Shown one piece after another: positions 11,335-21,364 of a stretch of 64,000 nt of DNA (its first letter is position 1; every line of letters begins with the position of its first letter). The notes under the pieces are model-generated. The model ran no database searches, had not been told where the DNA came from, and saw only the letters and a list, made by a program, of their open reading frames with translations. The position numbers and the translations under genes are program-made. Source of the stretch: Chelonoidis abingdonii (lineage: Eukaryota; Chordata; Testudines; Testudinidae); the NCBI RefSeq assembly GCF_003597395.2, contig NC_133773.1, positions 124,953,637 through 125,017,636 of the forward strand. Direction: 5' to 3'.

Positions 11335-11659
11335 CAGTGTCTTCAAAGCGGTCCACCACTTGTTCTGTGAAACCCCGCTAGTCCGGGCTGGTTTGTTCAC
11401 CTGCCGTATCTGCAGATCGGCCAATTGCGGCTTCACTGGCCATGGTTCGCTGCTCCAGGCCAATGGGGGCTGCGGGAAGTGGCGCAGGCTGAGGGATGTG
11501 CTGGCCACCCTTCCTGCAGCCCCCATTGGCCTGGAGCGGTGAACCGCGGCCAGTGGGAGCCGCAGTCGGCTGAACCTGCGACACGGCAGGTAAACCAACC
11601 AGCCTGGACTGCCAGGGGCTTTCCCTGAACAAGTGGTGGACCAGCTTTGAGAACCACTG
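11335..11659. mobile_element. Non-autonomous hAT-type MITE inserted in a CR1, 325 bp
   Basis: The left end CAGTGTCTTCAAAGCGG and the reverse complement of the right end CAGTGGTTCTCAAAGCTGG form a terminal inverted repeat that continues into TCCACCACTTGTTC. Flanks are ctcttgag (11327-11334) and ctcgagaa (11660-11667), a degenerate 8-bp duplication close to the nTCTAGAn preference known for Charlie-type hATs. The interior is a long GC-rich palindrome: gccaatgggggctgcgggaa on one side and gcagcccccattggcctgg on the other. It is non-coding. Open frames on both strands here are products of the palindrome. Confidence 0.85.
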
Positions 11660-11667
11660 CTCGAGAA

Positions 11668-11700
11668 TCCTGCATGTCTGAATTCTATGACTATTTCACT
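11668..11700 (+). mobile_element. Distal end of the interrupted CR1
   Basis: A short stretch ending ttctatgacta, the octamer-type end of CR1, continues the copy interrupted at 11334. It fixes the relative age: CR1 first, hAT MITE later. Confidence 0.6.
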
Positions 11701-12299
11701 TACTTTTGGACCCCTCACCTGTCAATTCATCAATTTATTAGGTTTAAAGAGGAACATGATCCACTGTGATCTCATTTTCAGTGTTCAAATCTGACATGTA
11801 AGGGTCTTTTGGAGCAATTAATTACTAAATACAAACCCAACATTTAGCATATTTTAAGGGATCTACACTAAACAGATCAGTACTGATTAGTGTTCTGCTT
11901 AATGGGATCTATGCTAAACTGCAGAGTTTGCAAACCCCTTGGCTGAGCAATCTGAGAGGAGACTGTTGCTTTGCTGATGGCTTGATTTCATGCTGTTGTT
12001 TTGGTTTCCTAGTGATACTATGGCCTGGTCTACGCTGTACTCGTCCACACTACGAGCCCTTTATATCGATATAAAGGGCTCTTTAAATCGGTTTCTGTAC
12101 TCCTCCCGACGAGAGGAGTAGTGCTAAAATCGGTATTACCATATTGGATGAGGGTTAGTGTGGCCGCAAATTGACGGTATTGGCCTTGGGCGGTATCCAA
12201 CAGTGCACCACTGTGACCACTCTGGACAGCAATCTGAACTCGGATGCAGTAGCCAGGTAGACAGGAAAAGCCCCACAAAATTTTGATTTCATTTCCTGT

Positions 12300-12475
12300 T
12301 TGCCCAGCATGGAGCTCTGATCAGCACGGGTGGCGATGCAGTCCCAAATCCAAAAAGAGCTCCAGCATGGACCGTACGGGAGATACATGGATCTGATCGC
12401 TGTATGGGAACAAATCTGTTCTATCTAAGCTCCATTACAGAAGACGAAATGCCAAAGCATTTGAAAAAAATCTCC
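12300..12475 (+). pseudogene. Myb/SANT-like DNA-binding protein remnant of a Harbinger element
   Basis: Short stretches in shifting frames spell the conserved opening of a Myb/SANT-like domain: PAWTVRE, then DLIAVW with a frame change, then RNAKAFEK. In PIF/Harbinger transposons such an accessory protein binds DNA and works with the transposase. Here frameshifts and a stop break it, and everything after about residue 60 is deleted. Identification rests on motif order recognised by eye. Confidence 0.5.
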
Positions 12476-12823
12476 AGGCTACACAGTGTGCGTGACAAGC
12501 GTAATGGGAAGCCAGAGACTCAAATGGACACTCATGGAGGGAGGGAGGGGTACTGAGGACTCCAGCTATCCCACAGTCCCAGCAGTCTCCGAAAAGTATT
12601 TGCATTCTTGGCTGAGCTCCCAATGCCTGTAGGTTCAAACAACATTGTCCGGCATGGTTCAGGGAATAGCTCGTCATTTACTCCCCCCCCCCCATGTGAA
12701 AGAAAAGGGAAAGAAAGCGTTTCTTAACTTTTTCAATGTCACCCTACGTCTACTGAATGCTGCTGGTAGACGCGATCTGCAGCAGTGAAGAGCAGTATCC
12801 ACTCCTCTCCCCTGCCCGGTGGC

Positions 12824-13513
12824 AGATGGTGCAGTAGGACTGGTAGCCATCCTTGTTATCAACCCGTGAGTGCTCCTGGTGGCTTCAGGTGAGGCTGCCG
12901 GGGGCGCCTGGTGGAAAATAGGAATGATTCTCGCGTCATTCCCAGTAGATGGTGCAGAACGGCTGGTAACAGTCCTAATCATAGCAACTGGGGGCTGAGC
13001 TCCATCAGCCCCCTCCCTTTCCTGTGTAAAGAAAAGATTCTGTCCTGCCTGGACTGTCATAGCACCGGGAGGCTGCCTCCCCCTCACTTATCTCACTAAA
13101 CAAGTCACTGTTTCTTATTCCTGCATTCTTTATAACTTCATGACACAAATGGGGGGACACTGCCACAGTAGCCCAGGAAGGTTGGGGGAAGAGGGGCAAC
13201 AGGTGGGTTGTTGCAGGGGCACCCCCGTGAATGGCATGTAATGCATCATTTCTGCGGGATCTGACATGGAGCAGCTGTGCTCTCTGATACACTGGTTCTC
13301 TAGTACACTTTCCCCATATTCTAGGCAGGACTGACTATTTTTAGAAACCATAAAGGAGGGATTGACTCAGGAGTCATTCCCAGTTTGCCTTTGCGCCCGG
13401 CCATCTCAGCCAGGGCACCCATGATAGCAGCAGACAGTACAAGGGACAGATAACTGTCATCTCATTGCCAATTTACACCGGCAGCAGACAGTACAGAATG
13501 ACTGGTAACCGTC
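12824..13513 (+). repeat. Four copies of a 30-bp motif inside Harbinger-type copy 2
   Basis: Degenerate copies of a phrase like cagayrgtrcagnanggactggtaac lie at about 12824-12852, 12943-12975, 13427-13460 and 13482-13513. Copy 1 has a single equivalent at about 9728-9757. Spacing is irregular. The motif may be a binding site or simply an amplified internal unit. Confidence 0.55.
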
Positions 13514-14009
13514 TCTGCTATCATGCAAAAGCAAATGATGCTGCTGTGTAGCACTGGAGTATCGCTTCTGTCCGCGGCATCAGGTAGACATACGGTGACT
13601 GAGGGAAAAAAAAAAGCTGAATGGGTCATGGTTGCCGTGCTATGGCGTCTGCCAGGGCAATCCAGGGGAAAAGGCGCGAAATGATTGCCTGCTGTAGCTT
13701 TCCCGGAGGAAGGAATACAGATGACATTTACCCAGAACCACCCACGACAATGATTTTTGCCCATCAGCCACTGGGCTCTCAACCCAGAATTCTAGGGGCG
13801 GGGAGACTGCGGGAACTATGGATGGCTACTAGAATATAGCTACCCACAGTGCAAGGCTCCGGAAATCGACGCTAGCCTCGGACCATGGACGCACACTGCC
13901 GAATTAATGTGCTTAGTGTGGCCGCGTGCACTCAGCTTTATACAATCTGTTTTATAAAACTGGTTTATGTAAAATTGGAATAATCCTGTAGTGTAGACGT
14001 ACCCTGTGT

Positions 14010-14520
14010 CTGAATATTTTCCGTTTGGCAAGAAGGGCAATGCTAAATGCCATGTCCATCCATCATCTTCATGGATTTTAATCTCAAGATCATATGCTCA
14101 TTGTTTGGTTCCTTCTTGAGGGTCATGATAATGAAAAAAACTCTGAGTAGGGATAACTTGGAGATTGAGTGAAAGAGATGTGGCTATGATTTATCTAATC
14201 TATTCTCCAGCACTGCACAGGCCATAGAATATTACCAATGATTCTTGCGTGTAGCCCAACAACCTGGGGACCAGTTTGTTTATATCACTCTCATTCTATA
14301 CTCACATATTTGTTTTGTATCATCATCAACTTTTAATCCACTCTCTCATTGAGAATGATCCTACTCCCATCAAGTGAAGGAAAAACTCCCACTGAAATCA
14401 ATGGGAGCAATGTCAGGGTCTTTATAAAGATTCTCTCATGCTTATTCTCACTGTTTTTTATTTCCATCCTATCTCCCTTTCTTCTTTCCTTGCTACATTT
14501 AAATGCAACCAGGACTATGC
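14010..14520. other. No gene seen
   Basis: AT-rich sequence. A short cassette at 14387-14405 (ctcccactgaaatcaatggg) belongs to the recurring CATTGACTTCAATGG-type family described in the findings. Confidence 0.45.
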
Positions 14521-14539
14521 AGCATTATTGTTATTAGGA

Positions 14540-14630
14540 TCTGGTCCCCATTGGGCTGAGCACTAGGCAGACATGCCAACAGACAATCCCTGCCCCATAC
14601 AGTTTACAGTATCAGACGAGACATAAATGG
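14540..14630 (-). repeat. L2-type LINE/MIR tail fragment, antisense
   Basis: Contains ggtccccattgggctgagca then acaatccctgccccatacag, the antisense of the L2-like tail seen in longer form at 20310-20530. Only about 90 bp is recognisable. Confidence 0.55.
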
Positions 14631-14639
14631 CTTTAGCAA

Positions 14640-15585
14640 ACTAATCTAAGCAGGGCTAGGCTAATACTGGTGGGAACATTTTTTACACTGTTGAGCTGTG
14701 TGCATAACTAGTAGAGTCCCTGATATAAACAAGAAATACTAATGATGTCAGTTATTACAAACGCCTCATGGGTTGATGAATTTTCATTGGTGGATATGTG
14801 ATCAGTGGTGTTCCCTGTGTTGCCAGTCATTATTCTACCAGACCTTAATTGTTACTCATGCTGAAAAGATTAATGAGGCATTTGTTCTCAGGGAATTACC
14901 TTGTTAGGAAGAGACATTTTTTCCAGTGAGTTGTGCAGATTAATTAGTAGCAAATGACCTTATTTATGCAAGGATGATTTGTGTATTCTTTCTGAATACT
15001 GCCCTAGCAGTTTGGATGCTGGTGATAGAATGACACAATAATTATGGTAAATTAAACAATGGATGTGCTCTGAGAACAGTACAGCCGTGACTCTTTGCAA
15101 GAGGACTAAGAGCTTTGTGCCTTGAGTGGGAGATGTTTCAATGCCAAAGCCTCACTTTGGACATGGACAGTGCAGGACAGAAAGAAACCCATAATCTTTA
15201 CTTTGGTCACGGGACACAACTTAGCCATGGCAGAACAGGTAGCTGACTGGGTCACTATTTTTCAGTGGTTATTGTGGCTCAGATCGAGAAGTTCCAGAGC
15301 AGAATGAGAGAGTGTAGTCAAAAGATGTTTGCCACCAGGGAGCTCATCCTTAAAATGCAGGCAGAGGAAGATGTCCAGCTGGTCAGAAGATAAGTTACCC
15401 AACTGAAGGTTAAATGGAGAGAGATGAGGCTCAACTGAACAGGCCTCAACAAAAATAGTAAGTAGTAGAGCTGCATATTAAATTATTTTCTTGTCCTGCA
15501 AAACATTTTCAAGATTTCAAATATTGTTCCTCTCCTGCAGCAGGATGAAACTGAGGCCTTTTGACCTTTTTCATGAAATCATGCC
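14640..15585. other. No gene seen
   Basis: No recognisable coding sequence or repeat. Open frames are under 65 codons and unsupported. Confidence 0.4.
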
Positions 15586-15591
15586 TACATG

Positions 15592-15744
15592 AGAGTAGCC
15601 AGTAGCCTGGTGGTTTGGGTAGCAAGTTGGGTTGCAAGAGTCCAGCCTTCAAATCCCTGCTCTGTGTTATTCGGAGCAAGGACTTGAACGTGAGTCTTCC
15701 GCATCCCATGTGATGGCCCTAACCACCTGGCTAAGGGGTATTCT
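15592..15744. repeat. Inverted dimer of tRNA-like units
   Basis: Two tRNA-like halves face each other. The left arm, about 15592-15660, reads tagcctggtggtttgggtag and later ccttcaaatccctgctctg. The right arm, reverse-complemented, reads tagccaggtggttagggcca and gttcaagtccttgctc. Each arm has an A-box-like (tggtggtt) and a B-box-like (gttcaagtcc) segment as in RNA polymerase III promoters. The outermost bases also pair (agagta / agaata). The whole can fold into one hairpin. I recall similar inverted tRNA-like repeats in turtle and crocodilian DNA. Confidence 0.7.
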
Positions 15745-15824
15745 AGCATGGGGGAGCTCTCAGTTTCTTGTATTGGAGCTGTTCCATGTTGTATAAATAA
15801 TGAAATATTCATTGGGCCAGAGAC

Positions 15825-15885
15825 TCTACAGCCTGGTGGTCATGTCACTTGAGCCTGGGAAATGGCAGACCCAGGGACCTGAACC
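15825..15885 (+). repeat. Single tRNA-like head related to the inverted dimer
   Basis: The text agcctggtggtcatgtcact followed by cccagggacctgaacctgag follows the same A-box/B-box plan as the arms at 15592-15744. No partner arm is visible, so it may be half of a second copy. It is too short and divergent to be a tRNA gene. Confidence 0.45.
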
Positions 15886-16394
15886 TGAGAAACCTTTCCT
15901 GATTAAAGTTTTGTCGTAACTGGAACCTTCTCAAGAAAAGTTTTTTTGGTTTTGATGAATCAGCATTTTCCAACAAAAATTGTGTTCCATCACAAAATTC
16001 CTAATTAGCTCTAATAAGAAGCTGTTTCCAAAATATAGGGGGGTTAGCAGGAGAAGTGTGTAAGGATGCCTATTTTCCTCCTGCTGTCAGGAATCAGGCT
16101 GTGCAGCAGTTAGTCTCCAGGCAACCTAATAAGCATAGCTGGTCTGTAGTAGGCTGCCTGATTTACTACACTGGTTGGAGAAATCAGAAGAGCAGCTCTT
16201 AAGATCAGCGGCAGCAGTTCATTGCTGTTCAGAGTATTTGACCATAGATGGAAGAACTCCTGCCTTGGATCCAGGCCTGTTCCTGCATTGCTTCACTGTA
16301 GGTAACTTGAGTCCTGACCTCTGGCATTGGCTCTGGTAGGTGATCTCTGACTCTTGTTCTGACCCTGGGCTCTGATTCCTGGCTACTAACTCCT

Positions 16395-16545
16395 GCCCTG
16401 ACTAGTGGTTTGAGCATTGGCCTGCTAAACCCAGGGTTGTGAGTTCAATCCTTCAGGGGGCAAGTCCTGTTAATGAAGGCAGGGGGCTGGGCTCAATGAC
16501 CTTTCGGGGTCCTTTCCAGTTCTATGAGATAGGTATATCTCCATA
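16395..16545 (+). mobile_element. tRNA-derived SINE with CR1-type tail
   Basis: A polymerase III promoter is visible: A-box-like tagtggtttgagcattgg at about 16403-16420 and B-box ggttgtgagttcaatcc at 16435-16451, with a tRNA-like head between. The tail ggggtcctttccagttctat resembles the 3' end of CR1, which would allow mobilisation by CR1 machinery, as known for turtle SINEs. It is shortened internally relative to the copy at 25583-25752. Confidence 0.8.
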
Positions 16546-16549
16546 TGTT

Positions 16550-18095
16550 TTCTCTTGTGTCTATTTGAGAGCATAAACAATCTTACATGAACTCTCCAAT
16601 GTCCCAAATCAAGATTTTTCTTTATTTTATTAGATTTTTTAGAACAAAAGGCTCCAATCCAGTTGTCTCAGATCCAGTGTGAGGTTCCCCATGAAAGATC
16701 ATCCAGAAGTTAATTCTGATTGAGCTAATAAGCATTTTACCACTCACTGACTGTTCAACAAAGTCAGCAAGGATAAGTGACAGGAGCTTAAGTATAATGG
16801 AAAGCCTGTGCATGCTTCCCTATCAGGACCCAGGGCTCACTCCTGAAAGAAATAGACATATGATGACTCTTACGTTCCTATGCTTTCTGCCTTTACAAAT
16901 ATTAAATCATCATTATTATACTATTAATCCTTTCAAAATATTAATAAATCAATCCATCCTTGCAGCTATCCTGAGGGCTCTCTTTTCTTCATCACTGTTA
17001 GTCTCTCAGTTGAAGACTAGAAAATAGAATAGGCATCTGGTTAGCAGAGCCCCCATCCACTGGCTGTGTGCATGTTTTTTCCTGCACATTGCGGCAGCAG
17101 AGATTTGATCTGCAATCTTTATGACCCAAAGGTAGCAGCTCCACCAGGTGAACTTACCCTCAGGCCTGTCATTTGTGTAGAACTAGGCTTATCTGGAAGT
17201 GACTCCAGACATATTTTACATACTAGCAGTGAGGGAGAACAGCAATGTAATGAGATTAACACAGATTATCACAAATACCACTTTCTAGTGAGATTACAGT
17301 GTATGAGGCACTACAATTGCAGAGTTTTACTGCACTCATTTGAGTCTTACAAATAACAAAAATCCACTTATTTATGCTAGCAATGTTTTCAATTCTGTAC
17401 AAGCTAACCTGGCATTCATTTATCAATTTACTTAAAAGCATGCAGTTGGCTAGGTATTCGAAACCTAAAGACACTCTGACTGAGCAATATTTACTGCAAT
17501 GATACCTGGAAAAAATACCCTTTTTTGTCTTAAAAGCTTGTGGGTTTCAAACATAATCGCTACTGCTTTGTATTATACAGCATTAGAAACAGTTACTGGG
17601 ATTGGTTAAAATGGCCAAGACAAAGCCACAGAATTTATCCAATTTCAAAAGATGTTTATTAGAATTACAAAGCAACAGAGATTATCCCTGTCATACAACA
17701 TGCCATAATACATGAAAGAAGGTTTAGCAAGGTTGGGGGGAATGGGACCCTGTGTGTATATGTGTGTATCTGTGTGCATGCGTGCACGTCCTGGGCCTGC
17801 TAAACCTTTGTGTGTATGTTACCATGTGTTATTTAAGAGGCATAATTGAATGGCTGTGCAGAAAGCTGCAAATACCAGTACTAGTCCTAAGAGTGCCAGA
17901 ACTTGCTTCTGGTACTATCACTGACACGTAAGTGAGATAGTACTGGACAACTAGCTCCTAAAAAAAAGGGCAGGAATAACTTGAGCCCTGTTTATTGAGT
18001 AATACTCCCTTTACTGTTTGTGGTATATTGTATCCCTTCAGTTCTCTTTTGAACCATATGTGCATATTTCAAAGGTCATGTCCTGTTGTTCTCGT
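16550..18095. other. No gene seen; contains a TG-rich microsatellite-like tract
   Basis: AT-rich DNA. At about 17750-17785 an interrupted TG/TA repeat is present (tgtgtgtatatgtgtgtat and similar). No coding or RNA gene recognised. Confidence 0.45.
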
Positions 18096-18099
18096 CTGA

Positions 18100-18215
18100 A
18101 AAATAAAGACCCAGGGCCTGCTTCTTCTGATACTTACTCCTGCATAACTCCATTGACTTCAGTGGCAACCGTCTTTATACCGCTGGAAATCAGTAAGGCC
18201 AGAGTCAGACCCTTA
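18100..18215. repeat. Degenerate hairpin repeat with CATTGACTTCAGTGG core
   Basis: Runs from agggcctgcttcttctgata through ctccattgacttcagtggc to ggccagagtcagacccttaa. The core and partly complementary flanks match the other cassettes of this type in the window. Overlapping open frames are not genes. Confidence 0.5.
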
Positions 18216-18599
18216 ATTTCTGCAGCCTTATTAGATGAATGTGTTCCCCAACTCCCTGAATATTTTTGGTCACGTTACAATCTTTACAGCTACAATATCA
18301 TCTTTGCAAGAAGACACATAGAAATGAATACAGAAATGGCCTCAACAGCCATTCATACAATGCTAAAAAATGTTGCCTCTACTTCCTACTGAGTGCCTCT
18401 ATTAAGAGTAGTTCCTGGAATTGTGGTTGCTTCCAGTAAACATTGTCATGGCCCCACATAGTAATATGTTCAGAGCTGCTACTGAAAGCACACAGCAGAT
18501 CCTGTTTCTTGGGTTCCATATATCATATCATACATGCCTAATAACGTGAATGGAAACTATAAGCCTCTATTCTAAAAGACCCCGTGTTAAAATATTAAA

Positions 18600-18670
18600 A
18601 GTTTATTAATACCTTGCATTTGTCTAGTGTTTCCAAGGAATCCCAGGTGCTTTACAAACAACATAATATT
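18600..18670 (-). repeat. MIR/L2-type fragment, antisense
   Basis: The text tttccaaggaatcccaggtg then ctttacaaacaacataata resembles an old amniote SINE/LINE tail (rule of the form 'ggatctcaaagcactttacaa'). Short and divergent. Confidence 0.35.
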
Positions 18671-18674
18671 GTAC

Positions 18675-19325
18675 ACTGGACTTACGCTGCCATCCACTAC
18701 AATGAAAACGCTTTGGGACAAAAATGTAGCAACTGGTCATTCTTATTGTTTTGAAATATTAATTTCTCTTCATGAAGCCCATTACTGTTCTTGATCTTTG
18801 TTCCCTTTTGAGCTTCTTGAATTTCTTACCTTTGGGTGGTTTGTTTTGGTTTGTTTGTTTTTTTTGTTTTCCTGTCTGCTTTTTAATAGTACAGTGCTGG
18901 GGGTGGGGAGGCAGGAAATACTGTCGGTAAGAAATATCCCTTTAATTCTAAGTAGAGAATTCTTGTCTTCTAAGTTAGCAATCTTACTTCTGTGTCCAGT
19001 TATTTCTGTGGTGAGGAAGCAATAACAATTTCTCCATGTGGACGTGAAGAGATCTACTGGAGTTGCTTGACAGAGATTTTTAAAGAATAGTGTTCTGTTT
19101 TTCTTGCCTGAGGGTTTTGTTGTGTCTTCTGACTTTATGCCAAGACTTTCTAAAGTCAACGTGAAATATCACAGGGAAAAAAAAAGTTTATCTAGAGCAA
19201 CCTCTACTACAATTCAGTGTTATTTACCAAGAAATGCAATACATGCAGCAAAGTTAAACTATGTATGGAGAGACTCAATACAGTATGTATGCCAGTGTAC
19301 TGTTTTATTCTTATTCATTACTTGT
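18675..19325. other. No gene seen
   Basis: AT-rich with T-rich runs at 18841-18870. Overlapping frames on both strands near 18782-19159 lack any domain. Confidence 0.4.
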
Positions 19326-19329
19326 AATA

Positions 19330-19440
19330 TGGCAGCACCTTGAGGTCTCAATCAGGATCGGGGCCCCATTGTACTAGGTGATGTATACACATGTGAGAGT
19401 TGGTACCTGTGCTGAAGACCTTATGGTCTAAATAGGGTAT
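19330..19440 (-). repeat. L2-type tail fragment, antisense
   Basis: Contains tcaatcaggatcggggcccc, attgtactaggtgatgtata and later gaccttatggtctaaatag, the antisense of the L2-like 3' tail (sense: tacagtgcc, aatggggccctgatcc). Confidence 0.65.
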
Positions 19441-19444
19441 GGGG

Positions 19445-20305
19445 TGTTTCACAGCTTGCCACGTAGTACTTATAGTTAGGGTGGACAAAAACTGGAAGCT
19501 AGACCTAGACCAAACCAGGACACTCTCCTTCCCCAACCAAAGATGCCTTTTGGTGGGTAGTACATCCTAGTGCACCTCACACTCAGAAATAACCCAAGCC
19601 AAATTTGAAATAGTCCTAGCTGGACCAGAGAATTATTTTTCAATCAGGCTACTACTGAAGGGCATGAGAAAATGAGCAGGTATGTTCACTGGAGATATTT
19701 AGAGAAAAGAGGCCAATCGTTCACCCCTGGGAGAGCCCTACAGGGAAAAGGAGACCTTCTGCTCACCTCAGAAGAAACTTAGAGGGTGATTCCAGGATAC
19801 TAACAACTTTGAAGACACCTCACTAATCCATGGGTCAGATCCTGCTCCAGTTGATGTCAGTGGGAATTTTGGCACTGATCTCAGTAAGAACAGGATTGGG
19901 CCCCCACTGATTATTTTTTTTAACTTTGCTGAAGCAGGCAGGATGGATGTGCTTATGTCGATAAGAGTCTGACAGCTGTTAATTGTAATAAACTAATCTC
20001 ATCATGAAAGTTCCTATACCTGGTGGTTCTTTGATTCCATTAACATTTTTTCTTCCTTTTTAATAAAAGGGCAACTTCCTATAGTCCAGGAGTAAATAAT
20101 CCAATCATACTACTTTAAAGCAATCTGAATTGATTGGAGAAAGGGTGAAAGATGTTATTTTTAATACAAATGATTTGATTGCTGAGATAATGATTGGATT
20201 AAAGAAGCATCATGTTAGTGATTCAGTTAACTGAAAGTGACCATAAATACCAAAACAAAGCAACGTGCTGTGATAAAAATGTCTTCTGTTTGTACAGCTT
20301 CTAAC
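19445..20305. other. No gene seen; one hairpin-type cassette
   Basis: A cassette at about 19835-19905 (cctgctccagttgatgtcag tgggaatttt..., ending gggcccccac) belongs to the CATTGACTTCAATGG-type family. Otherwise unique-looking. Confidence 0.4.
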
Positions 20306-20309
20306 ACTG

Positions 20310-21150
20310 CTATTTTATTTGTATTATTTTAGAGCCTAGGGGCCCTAGTCATGGACCAGACCCCGTTATGGCAGGCACTGTACAAACACAGAGGAAGAAG
20401 ATGGTCCCTACCTAAAGAGCTTATAATGTTAGTATAAGACAAGACATAATGGGTTGATACAGACAGGGGAAGACAAGGAAGAAATGAGACAGGTTTGGTC
20501 AACCTGATAGGCCGTGGTCTCTGCACACGAGTAGCCTAACCATTGTCCATTTTTTAATAGGCATCACTGCAAAGGAGAGCTCTGAGAAGAGATTGAAAGG
20601 TGAATTATGAGGTAGCTACTGGATTTTTACAAGGAGCTCCTCCCAAACATGAGTGGGAGCATGGGAGAACTATGACAGCAGTGGTCTGAAGATGGAACAA
20701 GAGGATGAGAAAAGCAGCTTCGTGGGCTGATCGGAAGCAGGAGTCAACATCTCAATGGTGAATGAGAAATGATGGACAGACTTTATCTTATGTTTGATGC
20801 AATACAGAAAGGGGAACCAGTGGAGGGATGCAAAGGAATGGGTAATGTGGTCAAAGCAACAGGCCAGGAGAATGATCTTTTCAGCAGCATTCTGAATAGG
20901 TATGAGGGGACAAGATACCATTTGCCAAAACCAGAGAAAAAGGTGTTGCAGTAATTGAGGCACGAAATGAGACCCTGGACAAGAGTTTTAGTTGTGTGGC
21001 TGGAGAGGGAAATCCTATTTTAGTGATGTTATGCTGGATTTAGATATAATAACCTGAATGTTAGGATACAGAGAGAGATCTGAATAGAAGATGATGCCCA
21101 GGTTATGGGACTGAGTGACAGGCAGGATGATGGTGTTGTCTACAGTGATC
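20310..21150 (-). mobile_element. L2-type LINE, reverse-transcriptase C-terminus and 3' tail
   Basis: On the minus strand, sequence from about 21140 downward encodes NLG and IIF-type text followed by IQNAAEKIILLA, HITHSFASLHWFPF and CIKHKIKSVHHF (about 20760-20880). These match the L2/Rex-type C-terminal pattern IQNAAARL...HITP...LHWLPV...I.FK. The reading frame is broken by stops. The 3' tail follows directly (about 20310-20530): ataagctctttaggtaggga, then aacggggtctggtccatgac. This links the tail-only copies elsewhere to the same LINE lineage. Confidence 0.75.
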
Positions 21151-21159
21151 AAGAAAGGA

Positions 21160-21355
21160 GATCATTCTTTATACCAGCTGCAAATTTTATCAGCAGTGAT
21201 TTTATATTTACATCAAGATCATTGATGAATAGTGCCAGGCCTAGAACTGCTCCCTGTGGAGCCCCACAATAAACATTTCCCTTTGTTGATGATTCCCCAT
21301 TAATGACTAATTTGTCAGATAATCTCTTTAACATGTGCTTTATTGACATTGTTTT
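21160..21355 (-). mobile_element. CR1-type LINE reverse-transcriptase fragment, antisense
   Basis: Minus-strand translation gives GAPQGAVLGLALFINDLD and later LIKFAAGIKN. This is the CR1 pattern QGSVLGP.LF..FINDL followed by KFADDTK. The catalytic ADD has become AAG, so the copy is dead even apart from the truncation. It directly abuts the RTE-type element to its right. Confidence 0.8.
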
Positions 21356-21364
21356 AGACACAAA

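Larger units (their letters stand above)
12022..14004 (+). mobile_element. PIF/Harbinger-type DNA transposon, near full length (copy 2)
   Basis: The element starts GGCCTGGTCTAC and ends gtagtgtagacgtaccc; the two ends are imperfect inverted repeats. It is flanked by tat and tgt, compatible with a decayed 3-bp target duplication. About 300-460 bp in, text such as ccagcatggaccgtacggga, gatctgatcgctgtatggg and cgaaatgccaaagcattt corresponds to the start of a Myb/SANT-like protein carried by this family (residues like PAWTVRE, LIAVWG, RNAKAFEK in shifting frames). Shortly after, the frame is lost and most of the coding region is missing. The remaining 1.5 kb is non-coding, with four copies of a 30-bp motif. 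It is therefore an internally deleted, non-autonomous copy. Confidence 0.7.

Noticed and set aside
11299..11718. Several overlapping frames on both strands
   Set aside because: Produced by the long GC-rich palindrome of the inserted MITE.
12674..13087. 137-codon minus-strand frame
   Set aside because: Inside the same element family; absent from copy 1, with no domain. Treated as a chance frame.
16403..16451. tRNA gene
   Set aside because: A and B boxes are present but no cloverleaf with a proper acceptor stem; it is followed by a CR1-type tail. It is a SINE head. The same applies at 25689-25740 and 47664-47722.
18782..19159. 125-codon minus-strand frame
   Set aside because: Lysine/asparagine-rich low-complexity translation of A-rich DNA, without a domain.
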